64,000 nucleotides of DNA from Herpomyces periplanetae (GCA_009733715.1 WMKJ01000013.1:62001-126000); one strand, 5' to 3'; positions 11,276-26,084 are shown, counted from the stretch's first letter. Made by a program: numbers and translations. The notes: generated by a model not told the origin, from the letters alone.

Positions 11276-14200
11276 TTAATCAATCTTTTTATGTGATTTA
11301 CTGGAAATTTGTCTGGCCACAGAGCGTCGTTCGATAAGCTTGAATATTTCATCGATAAACCTAAGAAGTATGGTGAGGTTAGTAGCCAATATATCAATTT
11401 ATACAAGTCATCAAAACTTACAATATAGGAGCGCTGAGAATGACAACGGCTTTCCACTCGGCGGCAGAAAGCGGTAAAATTTGAAAGAGGTTTTGCAGAA
11501 AGGGAATATAGAGTAAGGCAAAGTGTAGTGCCATTGACATTATTATAGCGTAAACCAAAATGGGGTTCCTCCATACGGGTAACGTTAGAAGTGATTCAGA
11601 TGAAGATAAGGCATTCATGGCGTTAAACATTTCAATAACGACAAGAACTGAAAGAGAAATTGTCGAAGCTGCCTTTGCATTATGATCCGTGAAGATTCGA
11701 CAGTCAAGATGTGGATATTTAACCGAACAACTATGAAAATTGGCAAGTTGGGAAAATGTAATCTTGGGTCCTTCATCATAATATAAAAACCTCCAAACAT
11801 ATCCTGCAACTGTCGCAACCCCGACGTAGCAACCAATGATAAAATAACGAAAGAATAGCCAAGCATCAACTAGGGGTTCATTGCGATTTCGTGGTTTTCG
11901 TTTCATTATATCACTGTCAGAAGGATTGAAACTTAAAGCCGTTGCGGGCAAACCATCCGTTACCAAGTTAACCCAAAGAAGTTGAACGGGAATAAGAGCT
12001 TCAGGAAGTCCGATGGCTGCTGTCAGGAAGATACTTATAACCTCGCCAATGTTAGAACTGATCAAATACCGAATGAACTGCTGAGTATTATTAAAAATTG
12101 ATCTTCCTTCTTCAATGGCTATTTCAATTGTCGCGAAGTTATCATTTGCCAAAATCATATCAGATGCTAATCTAGCAACATCCGTTCCACTTCCCATTGC
12201 GATCCCAATATCGGCTTTCTTTAAAGCTGGTGCATCGTTAACACCGTCTCCCGTCATAGCGACAACTTCTCCCATACTCTGAAGTAATTCCACTAATTTG
12301 AGCTTATGCGCCGGTTCGGTTCGTGAAAATAATTTACACTTAGAAGCTGCTTTGAGCTTTTCATTCTCTTTCATCATGTCAAATTCCCTTCCGGTGATGG
12401 ATTTTCCCGAAATGTCTTCATTTGCCTCAAATATACCAATTTCTCGACAAATGCTTTCCGCTGTACTCTGATTATCACCTGTAATAACAATTATACGGAT
12501 TCCTGCATTTCGACACTTCTCAATACTCTCCCGAACTTCTCGTCGGGGTGGGTCCAACATACCAACTAGGCCGATGAATGTCAAATTTTGTTCAAGTTGT
12601 TCATAATCCTTTGAAGTTTCTGCTGTTTCATAAAGGGGATTCTTGCCAACATCATCTATACAAGCTAGCGCGATAACTCGTAATCCTCGGTATCCACATC
12701 GTACAACTTCGTCGTGAATTACACCATTCAAATCCTCAGTTAACGGTATTTTTTTTCCTTCATTTCCAACTAAAATGTGGGTAGATCTCTCCAAAATTGA
12801 TTCCGGTGCTCCTTTGACCAACAGCCTTCTTGTTCCATCGTCGCTTTTAACCAAAACTGACATACTCTTACGATCCCGCGAGAATTCATATGTCGCAATA
12901 CGTGGTGTTTCTGCTTCATAAAGCCTTCCAAATATATCGGGTGCGCTCTGTTTAACGTTCACTTTATCCCGCTTCTCTCCGTAATCTTTGGCATCTTTTG
13001 TGCAACCAATTTGTTCCACCAACACTTTTAACGCCCCTTCTGTAGCCTCACCAATTATACCGAAACTTTTAGTCTTTAAATCATATGTTAACCTAGCATC
13101 ATTGCACAGTGCAGCTACCAGGGCAATCTTTCCCAAAATTTTCATCTCGGCCGCAGGTTTGCCTATCAATTTTTTCCCATTAATCGTTAAATCTGCTTCC
13201 GACGAGAAATTTTTTCCTTCCACATGAATCCTCGTTAGATCTTTTCCATTTGAATCAAGGAAAACAATTTGACTAACACTCATTCGATTAGTTGTCAATG
13301 TACCCGTTTTGTCAGAGCAAATCACACTACATGATCCCAAAGTTTCAACCGATGGCAACGATCTGACCACTGCATTTTTAGCCGCCATTTTACGCGTTCC
13401 AAGTGCCAAACATGTCGTTATAACCACCGCAAGACCTTCGGGAATAGCTGCAACTCCCAATGAAACTGCGATTTTAAGATAATATATCGCACCTTTACTC
13501 CATCCACCGTGAACAGGATCGTTAAAGTGTCGAATATTTATAACCCACACCAAGATGCAGATTACAGTGATAAACTTAGCCAATACATCACCAAACTCAT
13601 TTAATTTTACCTTTAATGGAGTTTCTTGTCCAATTTGTTCCGAAATACTTTCATGAATGTTTCCAATGGCTGTATCAACGCCAGTTCTAACTACCAGACC
13701 AGTAGCCGAACCAGTAACAACAGTGGTACCCGAGAAGAGCATGTTGATTTGATCTTGCTTAACGGCATTTTTAATGTTAACAATATTTGCCGTTTTGGAA
13801 ACCGATTCTGATTCTCCTGTGAAAATTGATTGATCAACCTTGAATGAATTCGAGTGTATACTGACGACTCGACAATCCGCAGGTATGCGATCACCCACAT
13901 TTACATTGACAATATCACCAGGTACTAGTTCTTCTGCCCGAATTTTAATTGTAACCCCATTTCGGATGACTTTAGCTTCGTTAGCAGAATATTGCATTAA
14001 CGCAGAGATGGCTTTCTCAGCGGAAACTTCCTGCGATACACCAACGATTGCGTTGAGTACGAGAATCGCAAATATCACAATGGGGTCTACAAAAGCCGTC
14101 CATCCTTGTTCTTCTTCAAACAAAGCCAAGACGACAGATACTAAGGCGCTTCCGAGTAAAATGAGTACCAGTTGATCTTTAAATTGCTCCAGAACTAGTT

Positions 14201-14515
14201 TCCATAATGGAGTTGGAGGTTCTTCAGGTATGCCTGTTTAAAGATTTAAAGGATTTAAATAGTTAGCATAAACAGTTGTATTTAGTGAGGGCAGATATCA
14301 ATTATGAAGTACACGGAAGTGTACTTGACGTTTGGTATGAGTGGAAGACGTAAAGTTTGCTAGGTGGATATGAAAAGACGAAAAAGCGTACAATTTTTCC
14401 CGTAAGTTTGCGCGTTTTGGACTACTTGATCATGACTGAGCCCGTTACGCTGATTACTTTTAAGAAATTTGATCAAGTCTTCTACCCCATAAGCGTAAGA
14501 GTTATCCAAGTCCAT
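11276..14515 (-). CDS. SERCA-type (P2A) Ca2+-transporting ATPase, three exons, with an apparent 1-nt frame break
   Basis: ATP-driven calcium pump of the ER or other endomembrane. Exons: 14392-14515 (MDLDNSYAYGVEDLIKFL...TYGKN), 11422-14234, 11276-11360. Motifs: GDIVNVNVGDRIPADCRV and TGES (actuator), SLGVAAIPEGLAVVITTCLA (TM4 with PEGL calcium site), CSDKTGTLTTNRM (phosphorylated Asp), KGAPESILERS (nucleotide binding), MTGDGVNDAPALKKADIGIA (hinge), NIGEVISIFLTAAIGLP and LLWVNLVTDGLPA (TM5/TM6). This set points to SERCA rather than the Golgi PMR1 type. Length would be about 1,006 residues, normal. Odd point: after the acceptor at 14235 the bases encode IPEE but an extra A (TTT at 14220-14222 on the plus strand) shifts the frame before PPTPLWKLVLEQF. 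A single-base sequence error or a true frameshift would both explain this. Confidence 0.93.
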
Positions 14516-15824
14516 TTTAGCTGGCTTGAAACCCGCGTTAATATTTAATGGCGTGTGGGTATGGGAAAGTATGAAGAAGCAATGACAACACAAAGCGCTA
14601 TTACCAAACCGTGATGGCAGTGTAAAATATGTAAAATTAACGTAACTGGACACAAGTCGAAATAAATGGGTTAAATTCGCGTAACCAAAAGAAAAAGAAT
14701 AAAAGCGTTAACGTCAAAAATCAATAACTTAAGTAGAATAAATGTATTTTCTTTTCCTTTTCGTTAAACTACACTTGTCATGAACGAATCAGTTGGGCTT
14801 ATTAGCCGTAAGGAGCAAATATAAAAGCTTGTTTTTCGGGGCGTCCGGAGTTTCAAAAAGTATGGATGTGTTGTAGCGATTCCCGCGTTGGGGGAAAGCG
14901 CCGACAAAAAGAGAAGATGTCACTGCAAAGTAGTATAAATTCTCCGTGCAAGTTTTAAAAAAGGCAAAAATGTTCAATCGATATTTGGAATTCTTTTTCG
15001 ACTTAATAACCTCGGAACCATTCGAAGAGGGGCGGTGCCGCATTTACGGAAATTCCCGAGTCGAAGCGAAAATGCGAATAAATCCCGCTTTCGGCCTCCC
15101 GCTCCTTAGCCGCATCCTCTCTATTCCGCCTCCATCGGTCCGGTTGTCCACTCGGTATTTCTTGGCTTTCGGGTATATCAGTACTCCAAATTCTCGGCAA
15201 TCCGTGCCGAGCGACTTTTTGTTCCATTGCCCACGCTAGCATCACCCCGGAAGACGGCTGAGCACTTTTTAACTTATACTATTTCCCTATTTCACTATAA
15301 TTTAACTTCTGTCATAGAATTGTCTTATGCTTGCGCAAAATTTCTTTATCAGGCTTAAATAATTTACCAAATAAATAAGCTTTAACCCGCTTCAAAATTT
15401 CCTTCTCATCCCACTCCACCAACCCGAGGCCCCATCCAGCTGGCCCGGTCCTCGGCATTTTCACACCGGCGTATCCCCCTTCGGCATAGTGCGCCACAGC
15501 CGACTGGGCGGGGCGTGGCGCATGCTAGGGGGAGTTGGTGGCGGCCGAGCAGCGAGTGGCAAGATTCTAACAGAAAATAATACACATTAAACAAACTGTA
15601 CTGGCTAAAATGATGAAGCATTTGCTGCTCATTCTCCCACACCCACCACACGTATATTCCAATGCAGTCTTATCTTGACTCTTCCCTCGATCATCTTTTT
15701 AAAATACATAACATGTCCAATAATTTGGACTAATACTCATACAATGCACGGTCTACAATTTTATACCAATAGTATGCTAATGCAAATTACTCACTGACTT
15801 TACAGATGTGTAAATGGTAATTCA
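14516..15824. other. GC-rich stretch with unassigned minus-strand ORFs
   Basis: The region between the Ca2+-ATPase start and BIG1 stop holds minus-strand frames at about 15312-15497 (GGYAGVKMPRTGPAGWGL, EWDEKEILKRVKAYLFGK) and 15003-15245 (QKVARHGLPRIWSTDIPE, FRFDSGISVNAAPPLFEWF). They lie in a locally GC-richer island (about 15010-15560) and have amphipathic, Lys/Arg-rich composition like a small mitochondrial protein. I could not recognise a family or prove splicing between them. The flanks (14516-14790, 15660-15824) are AT-rich with nothing seen. Confidence 0.3.
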
Positions 15825-17049
15825 TCAATGTATTTTCTTCAAGATTTCAGCTGTGTCCCTAGAATATGCTTGATACGATATTTCAATTCCAAGAATTGAA
15901 TTGAGACCAAAAGAAAGAATGGCCAACAGCAATATCAATACACTAACTCCGATAAACACTCCTAAAGTAATCCATACACTCCACAGTTAAATTTTGTCTG
16001 TCTCACAATAACGGCACACACCTGCCCTTCCTGTACAAGTTGACTTACCCGAAGAAAAGAACTGGTATCTTCCAAAAATTCCTGGCGCAACTGCTTCGGC
16101 AACGCGTTGTACTTGAGTGTAGTTAACACGATTTCCCGGGTTAACACCTGAAAATTCCATATTACTCATATCTTTGGGAGAACCGACTAATGCCATATCT
16201 TTATCATAATCATTTAACGTTCGTATCGTTGAAAATTTGTCGTACATATACTGAGATGACGGAGGTGATGTCAAATACAACACTGTAAATGTAGAATTCC
16301 GAGATAAAATGTGTAACAATGAATGTATAACTGAATCATAGTCCGACATTCGAGAGGCTCGCGCCGCGTTAGGTGGAAGTGTGGGAAGTTTTGCATAGAA
16401 ACAAGCTGGAAGTGCCACATGCTCAATGGAAAAATAGTTGTCTATATTCAATCAGCGCATCATACAAAAGTGTTTCAACTGACCATTTCGAACAAAAGAA
16501 CCATAAATGGTAACTCACTCTGCAAAACAGCTTCGTGTAAATTAGCCTTACAACGGTCTTTCAAGCGTCCCGATATTATAGTAGGGTCAATCGTCCCTAT
16601 GACATCCCGAATTGCAACGGATGTTTTGATAGTGGAACTAGATTTATCTAATGCTCTGTGTAAATGAGGTGTGACATCTTCACTTGAAAAATCGACTGAT
16701 GATACATTCGGTAACGAAATAAGCAAATAAAGTTCAGATGGACACGTTGAAAGTAACCCATTTATCAATTCCAGAACTCGTGACGACGTGACAATTTGAT
16801 CATTGAAGTAGTCTACCTCCACCGCAAGTCTAAAAATCCTACGTTAGTGAATCAAACAATACATGCATCAACTAAGGATGATTTTCAAAATAATTACACC
16901 CAAGTTATACTTTTAACTGTATCGCCGTGTATACGAAGACAAACTTACTGGGACGATGAATACAAGTAGAAGGGTGATGTATTCTTGAACGAGGCTCCAA
17001 GTTGAAAACAAAGCGCCAAATAAAGTGATAAACTTGCCAAATTAACCAT
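15825..17049 (-). CDS. BIG1: BIG1/Voa1/Ac45-like V-ATPase assembly protein of the ER
   Basis: ER membrane protein family needed for V-ATPase assembly and fungal cell wall beta-1,6-glucan. Exons: 16949-17049, 16484-16829, about 16045-16421, 15825-15978 (about 325 residues, family-sized). Exon 1 encodes a signal peptide (MVNLASLSLYLALCFQLGAS) followed by NTSPFYLYSS, matching the BIG1 motif after the signal. A middle segment TCPSELYLLISLPNVSSVDF corresponds to the family's conserved Cys-Ser-Asp/Glu-Leu-Tyr block. The C-terminus has one membrane helix (WITLGVFIGVSVLILLLAIL) and a short cytosolic tail with EISYQAY. The last intron is awkward: the consensus donor GTAAGT at 16048 breaks frame, while a weaker GTCAAC four bases on keeps it. 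Assignment rests on layout plus short motifs, so it is less certain than neighbours. Confidence 0.7.
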
Positions 17050-17444
17050 TTCCCAAACCCGTTTCGAGATAATATCGATAACCTTTCAATTTCAAAACCC
17101 ACTTGTACCGCGTTCAGCAAAACCTCTCCCACTCCCAACGCTATCTGACTAATCCGTCGAATACTTTCTCCGTTCCTCACTCGTGACTCAGAACGCACGC
17201 TGCACGTGCGCAAAGTGCTTCTCTGGATACTTCAACGTTTGTTGCCGTTTTGGGAAATGAAAAGTGTATATATATATATAAATCTATGAAAACCACTTCA
17301 ACACTCATGGAGATAATTCAACAGAATATGCTAATTTGTCTCAAACAATCCGGTAAAATCCCTTTAAACCTGTCCTTCAAAAACTACACGAAACCAAGAA
17401 TATTCGTTATACCCTCTCCCCAATTAATCCTGTATATCAAGACT
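17050..17444. promoter_or_regulatory. BIG1 upstream region
   Basis: About 400 bp between BIG1 and the CND2 stop. CACGTG at 17203-17208 lies about 155 bp before the BIG1 ATG, and an (AT)n run sits at about 17267-17281. No gene is seen. Confidence 0.4.
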
Positions 17445-20161
17445 TCAGTTTCCTGAACTGAATTGAATCACCAAATCTTTGAAAATGCCATCCTCTTCCC
17501 AATTCTCTATGGTTAATCCTTTATCATTTGCAAGATGTAATAAACATATAAAACAATAAGATGTTGATATATCATCCATCATTTTTTTTGGATACACTTT
17601 CCGTAACTTGTCAATTACTTGCGACAGTAACAATGGCTTTCGAGCTTCGAGTTGGCTTGATTGTACATCTTGTACTTCCGACATTGCCGATTCGTGCGTC
17701 TAAACGTTACTATTAGCAAATCCTTTATCTTTCCCTCACAAAATTATTATACTCCATAACATAGACCCTTACCGAATTGCCATCGCTTGAATCTGTCACT
17801 ATCATTGAATTCCACATTTCCTCTTTAAGTCTTCTAACGTCTACCTTTTTAGCTACCCGGGCATACTGAAGATAGTCATTGGTGTTACCCTGCGTTGTAA
17901 ATATCCCTCCCATCTCCTGACCCTGTCTTATATCTAAGTTGTCATCAGGGTTTTTGCCACTGAAATCGGCCATCATTGAATTAACATTTTCGTGGAAATT
18001 CTCCTCGCCTTCGTTATCAGACACTCCTTCGATATCACCTAAACCATCATCCATAAGGAAGTCCACATTGTATTGGCCATCCACCATATTTTCTGCTGAG
18101 CTATCTCCAGAATTAGGATTGTTATTACGTGCCCAAAACTCATCATTCATATCGATTTCATTTGGTGTTGAATTCGTATTTTGCGACCCGTGATGTGAAA
18201 CCAGATCCCCCGCGGTAAACCGTATAGTGGCTTGGGGCTTAAGGAACAAAGTTAAGAGTTGTCGAGAATTAAAATGCTTGTCATCCGGTAAAAGGTTCCT
18301 TGTCTTTGACGTTAGCTGATTCTTCGGCAAGGATACCTGAGCCGGCGTCGACGCTTTAGTGGACAAAAGAGGATGTGTTTCCGTTGTCAAAGGCTTTAAG
18401 AAATCGACGGAAAATGGTGTTTTTTCTTTCCGTTTATTCACCGTTGAATTTGGCAATCCTGGCTTCACACTGCTCGTGATGCGCTGAATCTTCCAATGCT
18501 CCGGGCCAGCCCAGTTTTTACTCATAAATTGATCAAAGTATTGAAATAATCCATCATGTTCATCAATTTTATGCTTTAATACTAGTCCTACTTGAACATT
18601 CTCAAAACTGAACAACGTTGTCGGATCATTAAGCGTATCTCCTACCCCTGAATCCCTAGCATTAAAAGGTCTCAGTCGGTCTTCCAGGGCGGCCTGTTGC
18701 GCCCAAACTTCACCACCCTCCCCAAATCCCACATCCAAACCAACATCGAGACCAAGCGCTGCCTCATCATCATCACCATCATCGTCAAAGCCCAAGTTGT
18801 CATCACCGTCGAGTACTATCCCTGATAAATCACCGGTAACATAATCATTTCTAATAGGTTCCACGTCGGCCATGTCACCTAATTCCGGTAAACAAAATGA
18901 GGAATTCGTATTTCCAATTTGATATCCGTTAAATGTTGGACACACCGCCAATTCGTCTAGCGTTTCTAGCACCGGTTCAAACTTGCCCGCCAAATTATCA
19001 AGGCTTACGTTATTAAATGCGTGCTTGTTAACCCCGTTGGTTGAAATTGATGTTAAATCTTCCAAGTTGGTTTGAACATCCACTTCCGGTGTTTCTGTAT
19101 CAATTTCCCCGTAATCGAACAATAACCTTCCGTTTTGATCTAATTCCAAATTTTTAAGTAAAAGTCCCTTTGATCCGCCTTCTTCGAAGTCAATGGATAA
19201 TTTTTGGAACAAGGGATCAATGGGCAACTCCAAATCCAATTTTTTACATTTTATCTGTTCAAATGATTTGGCCAAAGTTACTTCAGAAGACCTTTTTTTT
19301 CGAGATTTCTTGCCCGAATTTCCCAAATCTTCATTCTCTCCTTCCGAAGGCATGCTATCATCTCCATCGCCTTCGTTCTTATCATCGTCCTTTGCACTTC
19401 GACTATCAGTGAGCCCACTCAATAGCTTGCCAGTTTCCGTTGCAACACTGTCTACACGGCTTGTATATATCTTAACACATCCATCTAAAGTACAGCTTGC
19501 TTTTTGGAAATTAACGCTATTACCCTCCTTTAGCAAAGACATGTCATAAAAGTAATCAATTAAAGCTAGATTCCACGAATTTTGCGCATTAATTTTCTAA
19601 ATTACAACCGGAGCAATTATAGTTAGTAACCATGACGAAAACATGCACCGGTATTCCGGGAAAAAGATGACCACATGAAGAACTAATTTGTCCAACTTAC
19701 GTTGTCCGTGGCCAGTTTAACCCATTCTTCAAAGTTTGCCAAAATGGGTACACGTTTCAAGGGAGTAACGGCGTTACCGCCGAGTTTAAGACCATTAGAC
19801 CCAGGTGTGATAGGACTGTTAGCCGCTAGCATGGATTTACGTTGTCTCAAGGGTGTAATTGCAGCTGCTTTAAATTGGTTCATCTGTTGTTCGTGCATGG
19901 CCTGCCGTGACTGTAGGCGGTTAGCCTTTTCACGACGATCATCGTTAAATTGTACTCTGTTTGGTGGTCGTATGTATGTAAAAGGTTAATTTAAGTGTTA
20001 CGTTAAATGTGTGTGCAAGATGAATAATCTTGCAATCGCGTAGTTTCATATTAAATGATCACACTGCCTCAACTATTGTGGGAGACGATTCCAATAGGTA
20101 CATACCTCATTGGAGATGCAAAGCTGCTGCGGCCACTAGGGCCATTAATGACGCGGGGCAT
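17445..20161 (-). CDS. CND2: Condensin kleisin subunit Cnd2/Brn1 (CAP-H), four exons
   Basis: Kleisin that bridges the SMC2/SMC4 heads in condensin and is needed for mitotic chromosome compaction. Exons: 20106-20161, 19701-19956, 17773-19596, 17445-17699; all junctions keep frame and give about 796 residues. Signatures: VQFNDDRREKANRLQSRQAM then NQFKAAAITPLRQRKSMLAA; VTPLKRVPILANFEEWVKLA; KINAQNSWNLALIDYFYDM; KASCTLDGCVKIYTSRVDSV followed by ATETGKLLSGL. The middle is acidic and disordered (DDDGDDDEAALGLDVG). Near the C-terminus are YARVAKKVDVRRLKEEMW and a winged-helix end (VIDKLRKVYPKKMMDDISTS, CFICLLHLANDKGL). Ser/Thr-Pro sites in the N-terminal part suggest CDK control, by family knowledge. 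The ATG at 20161 is the first in frame and precedes a consensus donor GTATGT. Confidence 0.95.
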
Positions 20162-21562
20162 ATTTATCTTAAAATCAGTATCAAGGTATGGTAACTTTCA
20201 CATCCCGATAAGTTGTAAAGATTATAAAGAGAAAGTAGAATCCCAAATTCCAATTTAAGTAAATAATATGAAAAATACGTCAAGGCTAACAAAATAACGA
20301 TAAGACGTATGGATTTTTATACATTAAATTGAACATAAAATTTCCTCTCCCTCCAAATTAACCTGACAAATGGCTGACAAGTAGCGAATAAAATTTATAG
20401 GTAAAGTAAATTATTCCATAAATCAGTCGCTTTATAAAATATTCAAGAATCGCTAATCTTGAGACTTCCTATACGAAATATCATCGTCAAATTAGCCTCA
20501 AGCGAAATCGGCAAACCTTCCCCTCAAAACGCGTCACATTCAACACATGGCACGTGACAAATAAACACAATATGTAATGTGGTCACATGATTTTGTCGCA
20601 TGATGTAATGGTGAAGGAAGAGGTGAGCGAAGAGTGGGAAGAATGGAGATGGGGTATTGAGGATGTGGAGGGATGGCCTTGTGGGGAACTGAAGTAATGG
20701 AATGTTTTGTTTGGCTGGGGGGAAGTTTGTCGGAAGTTGGAAAGACTTTTGGTAGGTGGGTTTTCAAGTTTGGATAGACAGATAGTAGATGGGATTTGAA
20801 GTGGGGCGGGAAACCCTCTTTTGATGATTAGTTTAGTGTAGCAGAACTGTGGTCAAACTCGAGTCAATTATGATAACTTCGGAAAATTTCTCCAATGGTA
20901 TTGCACCGGATGAGTACATTATTGTTGTAAATTAAGATATTATGTATGCATTTGCTCTGGTACAGCATTTTAATGATGTAATGAGGGTAGTGGATATATC
21001 ACGGTCGTTCGGTCATGTGTAGCTTGTACATGAACATATCAAGCGGTAACTTATGCGAATACTAATCTAAATGTGACGGTGGTAACGTGGTAATGCGAGG
21101 AAAAGTGAATCCAGACCGAAAGTAGACTTGAATTTAAGATAAAACTGGTAAATAGTGTAGTAAACGCAGAAGCCCAGGTTACTTAAACAGTTGGAAAAAT
21201 TTGCCGTGGGTATTCTTTCATTGAGTTCGTTTATCCTAGTAAGGGCAAAATGTTTTAGATTGTACGTTAAAAATTGTGCACGTACATAAAAGGTACTATG
21301 AAGAAGATTTGGAACTGTTGGATTCAATATAGTCTGTACATGATGAATTGGAGGAATGGTTATGAGGAAACGAATGAAACAAACCAAATTTAATTGGGCT
21401 TTTGATAATTCTGACTAGCTGGGAAAAATTTTTGGAGTAAAACTATTTTGGGGGGGTGTGGGGAACAAATTGCCCAAACATCATGAATGGAACATAATGG
21501 ATATTTCGGAAAATTTGACTGCTGATACGAAAAGGAATATGAGAAAAGTGCGTAAAATGAGG

Positions 21563-21782
21563 TTAATTGACCCAAATATGCGGGCTATACAACATTAGAA
21601 TTAGAATATTTGTTGCTGATGCATTAGCAAGTGCAGTAACAGTAAGTGATGTATCAAGAATAGCAGCAACGAGTAAAGGAAAATTGAAACAAAGGTGAAC
21701 AGAATGATGGTTACCTGAATGTTGTATGAGCGTGTAGAATACAATATATATTTTAATACAGTAACTCACCTAAATGATTCAT
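21563..21782 (-). CDS. Possible small spliced hydrophobic peptide (51 aa), speculative
   Basis: An ATG at 21782 is followed after 13 nt by a good donor (GTGAGT) and an acceptor ATTCAG ending at 21715. The joined frame reads MNHLGNHHSVHL, then a hydrophobic stretch (FPLLVAAILDTSLTVTALAN) and a stop at 21563. It could equally be a spliced non-coding RNA or chance. I do not recognise a family. Confidence 0.2.
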
Positions 21783-22814
21783 TTTAAAATGGAACGGTCT
21801 AGACCAATAATTTACGGTAAAAGTGTAAGAATGGTATAATATGAAGTGTATAGGAAGATTAGATTCTGATAAATCAAATATCTTGAAGGACAATTCTTGC
21901 TAAGAAGAACAAGGGAAATTCAAGATGCAGTGATGACCAATTTACAATATTGATCATACAGAATATTTTCCAAAGGCTTTTGGCATCGTTCGGAATATTA
22001 TTTTTAGGAACAAATAAGGTTAAACTTCCTCACTTACTGACCTTTTCGGTTTCCCAAACTATACACTGGCTCAAATTGCCTAAAACAGTAATTCAAATCA
22101 CGTGGTATAGAGTAAGAGAAAGTTGAGGGAAGGTTTGGAAATAAGATTTGTAATTATGACGTGATGAGTGAGTAAAGGTGTGAGGGAGCGGATTGCAAGG
22201 TGTCTGAGTTTACGAGGGTTGATGTCTCAGTAGGTAAAGTAATTGTAGGTGTGGTGTTTAATGCGGCGAATATACATGGCAGAGTGATGTGGAATCCTCG
22301 TTAAAAGAGACCTGGGTATAAGATTGTTTGTAGAGTTTGGTAGATGATGTATAATTTATGCCCAAAGTATTTTTATACTGCGGAAATACTTGTAAATTTA
22401 CCCTACCACTCATAAGACCCTATGGTCGGCTTGTTATTGTGGGCAATGCTTTTACTGGTCACTGGCGGGTATATTCTAACAATATATTTTTTGAGACGTA
22501 TACTTTACTGAACAGTTTTGTGTGCAAATTGATTGTTGCGATAGTGGATGTGATTGCAGTCTCTCTCTCTCGCGCCAGAGCCGTAGCCGTACCCACCTCT
22601 CTCCTCTCATCCTCCACCATTTTACTCCTCTTGACTTACCCTTTTCCTGCGCATCACTTCGCTTCCCTCCCTTTTCCTCCCCTCCTCCACACTCACTCCA
22701 CCAAATTCTCCTCTGTTTTACCCCACGTGACTTCAATCACATGATCACTTTGCTGATATTAATATATTTTGCAGGCAGAAACGCTTGTTGAGGGGTGGGT
22801 GGCTCGTCGTCCGA

Positions 22815-22823
22815 TATAAATAG
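22815..22823 (+). promoter_or_regulatory. TATA box of GFA1
   Basis: TATAAATAG, 147 bp before the GFA1 ATG. A pyrimidine-rich leader follows (about 22900). The CACGTG at 22724 lies about 90 bp further upstream. Confidence 0.5.
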
Positions 22824-22961
22824 CGCGCTAAGCGCTCGTTAGCTCGATAATACTTAAGCTCTCATCATCTCAGTAAAGCTCAATTCTCTTTTTACCCTTT
22901 TTCGTCCTTGCAATTTGGGATTTTTGGGCTATCCTGAACAAATTTCATTCATTTTCCAATC

Positions 22962-25450
<2,489 letters not shown>

Positions 25451-25954
25451 CCTAATAAACTTGATCATTTTCGCTATTTGCTCGTGCGTCTTTCGCATCA
25501 GCCAATCCACCACTTGTGTAATTCGATGCTCTTAAGGTTTTTAACGCTATTCCCAGCAACGCCCCTTTTGTCGACGATTCAGTTCTAATATTCCGCTTTC
25601 TTTGATCTACGTAATCATTTTGGTTCTGTGATTTTGGTGGCAAAAAATAACATCCGTTAAGCGATTGCAACTTAAAATATTGAGTAAAACTGTAGAAAAT
25701 GTATGATTTGTAACTTGTGTTAGTTTTATGTCGTATTTTGGAATTATTTTACTGCTCCACGTATTAATCATAAGAAATTCCAGCACGATATTGAAGTGTA
25801 TAATTAAAACGATGTGTTTAATATTCCTGGACATGCAAAAATTGTTTTGGTGCACAAATAAATTTGGCCGAGAGCCTAACGATGAACCCAAAAACGACGC
25901 GCGAAAATGGGAAAACGGAGCTGCCAAGGCTTCGCCACCCAAAGCGCGAGATTG
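25451..25954. other. GFA1 3' flank to tRNA
   Basis: AT-rich downstream region without a recognisable gene. A T-run around 25910 (minus strand) may terminate the tRNA transcript. Confidence 0.4.
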
Positions 25955-26084
25955 CGACCCCGCTGGGACTTGAACCCAGAACCTCAGCCAAGTTCGTGGG
26001 AGGGTGAACCGCCGACTGGTGCCCAGGCGGCCTCACCGCCCCCCAAAACCGGAAGACCACACGCTGCCATTGCGCCACGAGGCC
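25955..26084 (-). tRNA. Intron-containing tRNA, probably Arg (CCG)
   Basis: The acceptor stem GGCCTCG pairs with CGGGGTC, with discriminator G. D-arm GCGC-AATGGCA-GCGT; A box TGGCGCAATGG; T-arm CTGGG-TTCAAGT-CCCAG with B box GGTTCAAGTCC. The anticodon loop reads TTCCGG before a GC-rich intron of about 57 nt placed after position 37, giving anticodon CCG (Arg). The anticodon stem TGGTC/GGCTG relies on three G-U pairs, so the exact intron ends and identity are tentative; the body also resembles tRNA-Trp and Arg-TCT. Confidence 0.65.

Larger units (their letters stand above)
20162..22961. other. CND2 / GFA1 divergent intergenic region (2.8 kb)
   Basis: Mostly non-coding by appearance. It contains the CND2 promoter (CACGTG at 20551-20556) and the GFA1 promoter (CACGTG at 22724-22729, TATA box at 22815). 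A CT-rich tract lies at about 22558-22700. Scattered short frames have no recognisable products. One weak spliced candidate at 21563-21782 is listed separately. Confidence 0.4.

Noticed and set aside
22358-22791. Plus-strand frames of 89-128 codons before GFA1
   Set aside because: They overlap the TATA box and CT-rich promoter, lack family features and are better explained as promoter and leader.
25636-25644. GGTGGCAAA, an exact proteasome-associated control element (Rpn4 site)
   Set aside because: It lies downstream of GFA1, away from any proteasome promoter. The two proteasome genes here show no clear copy, so it is probably chance.
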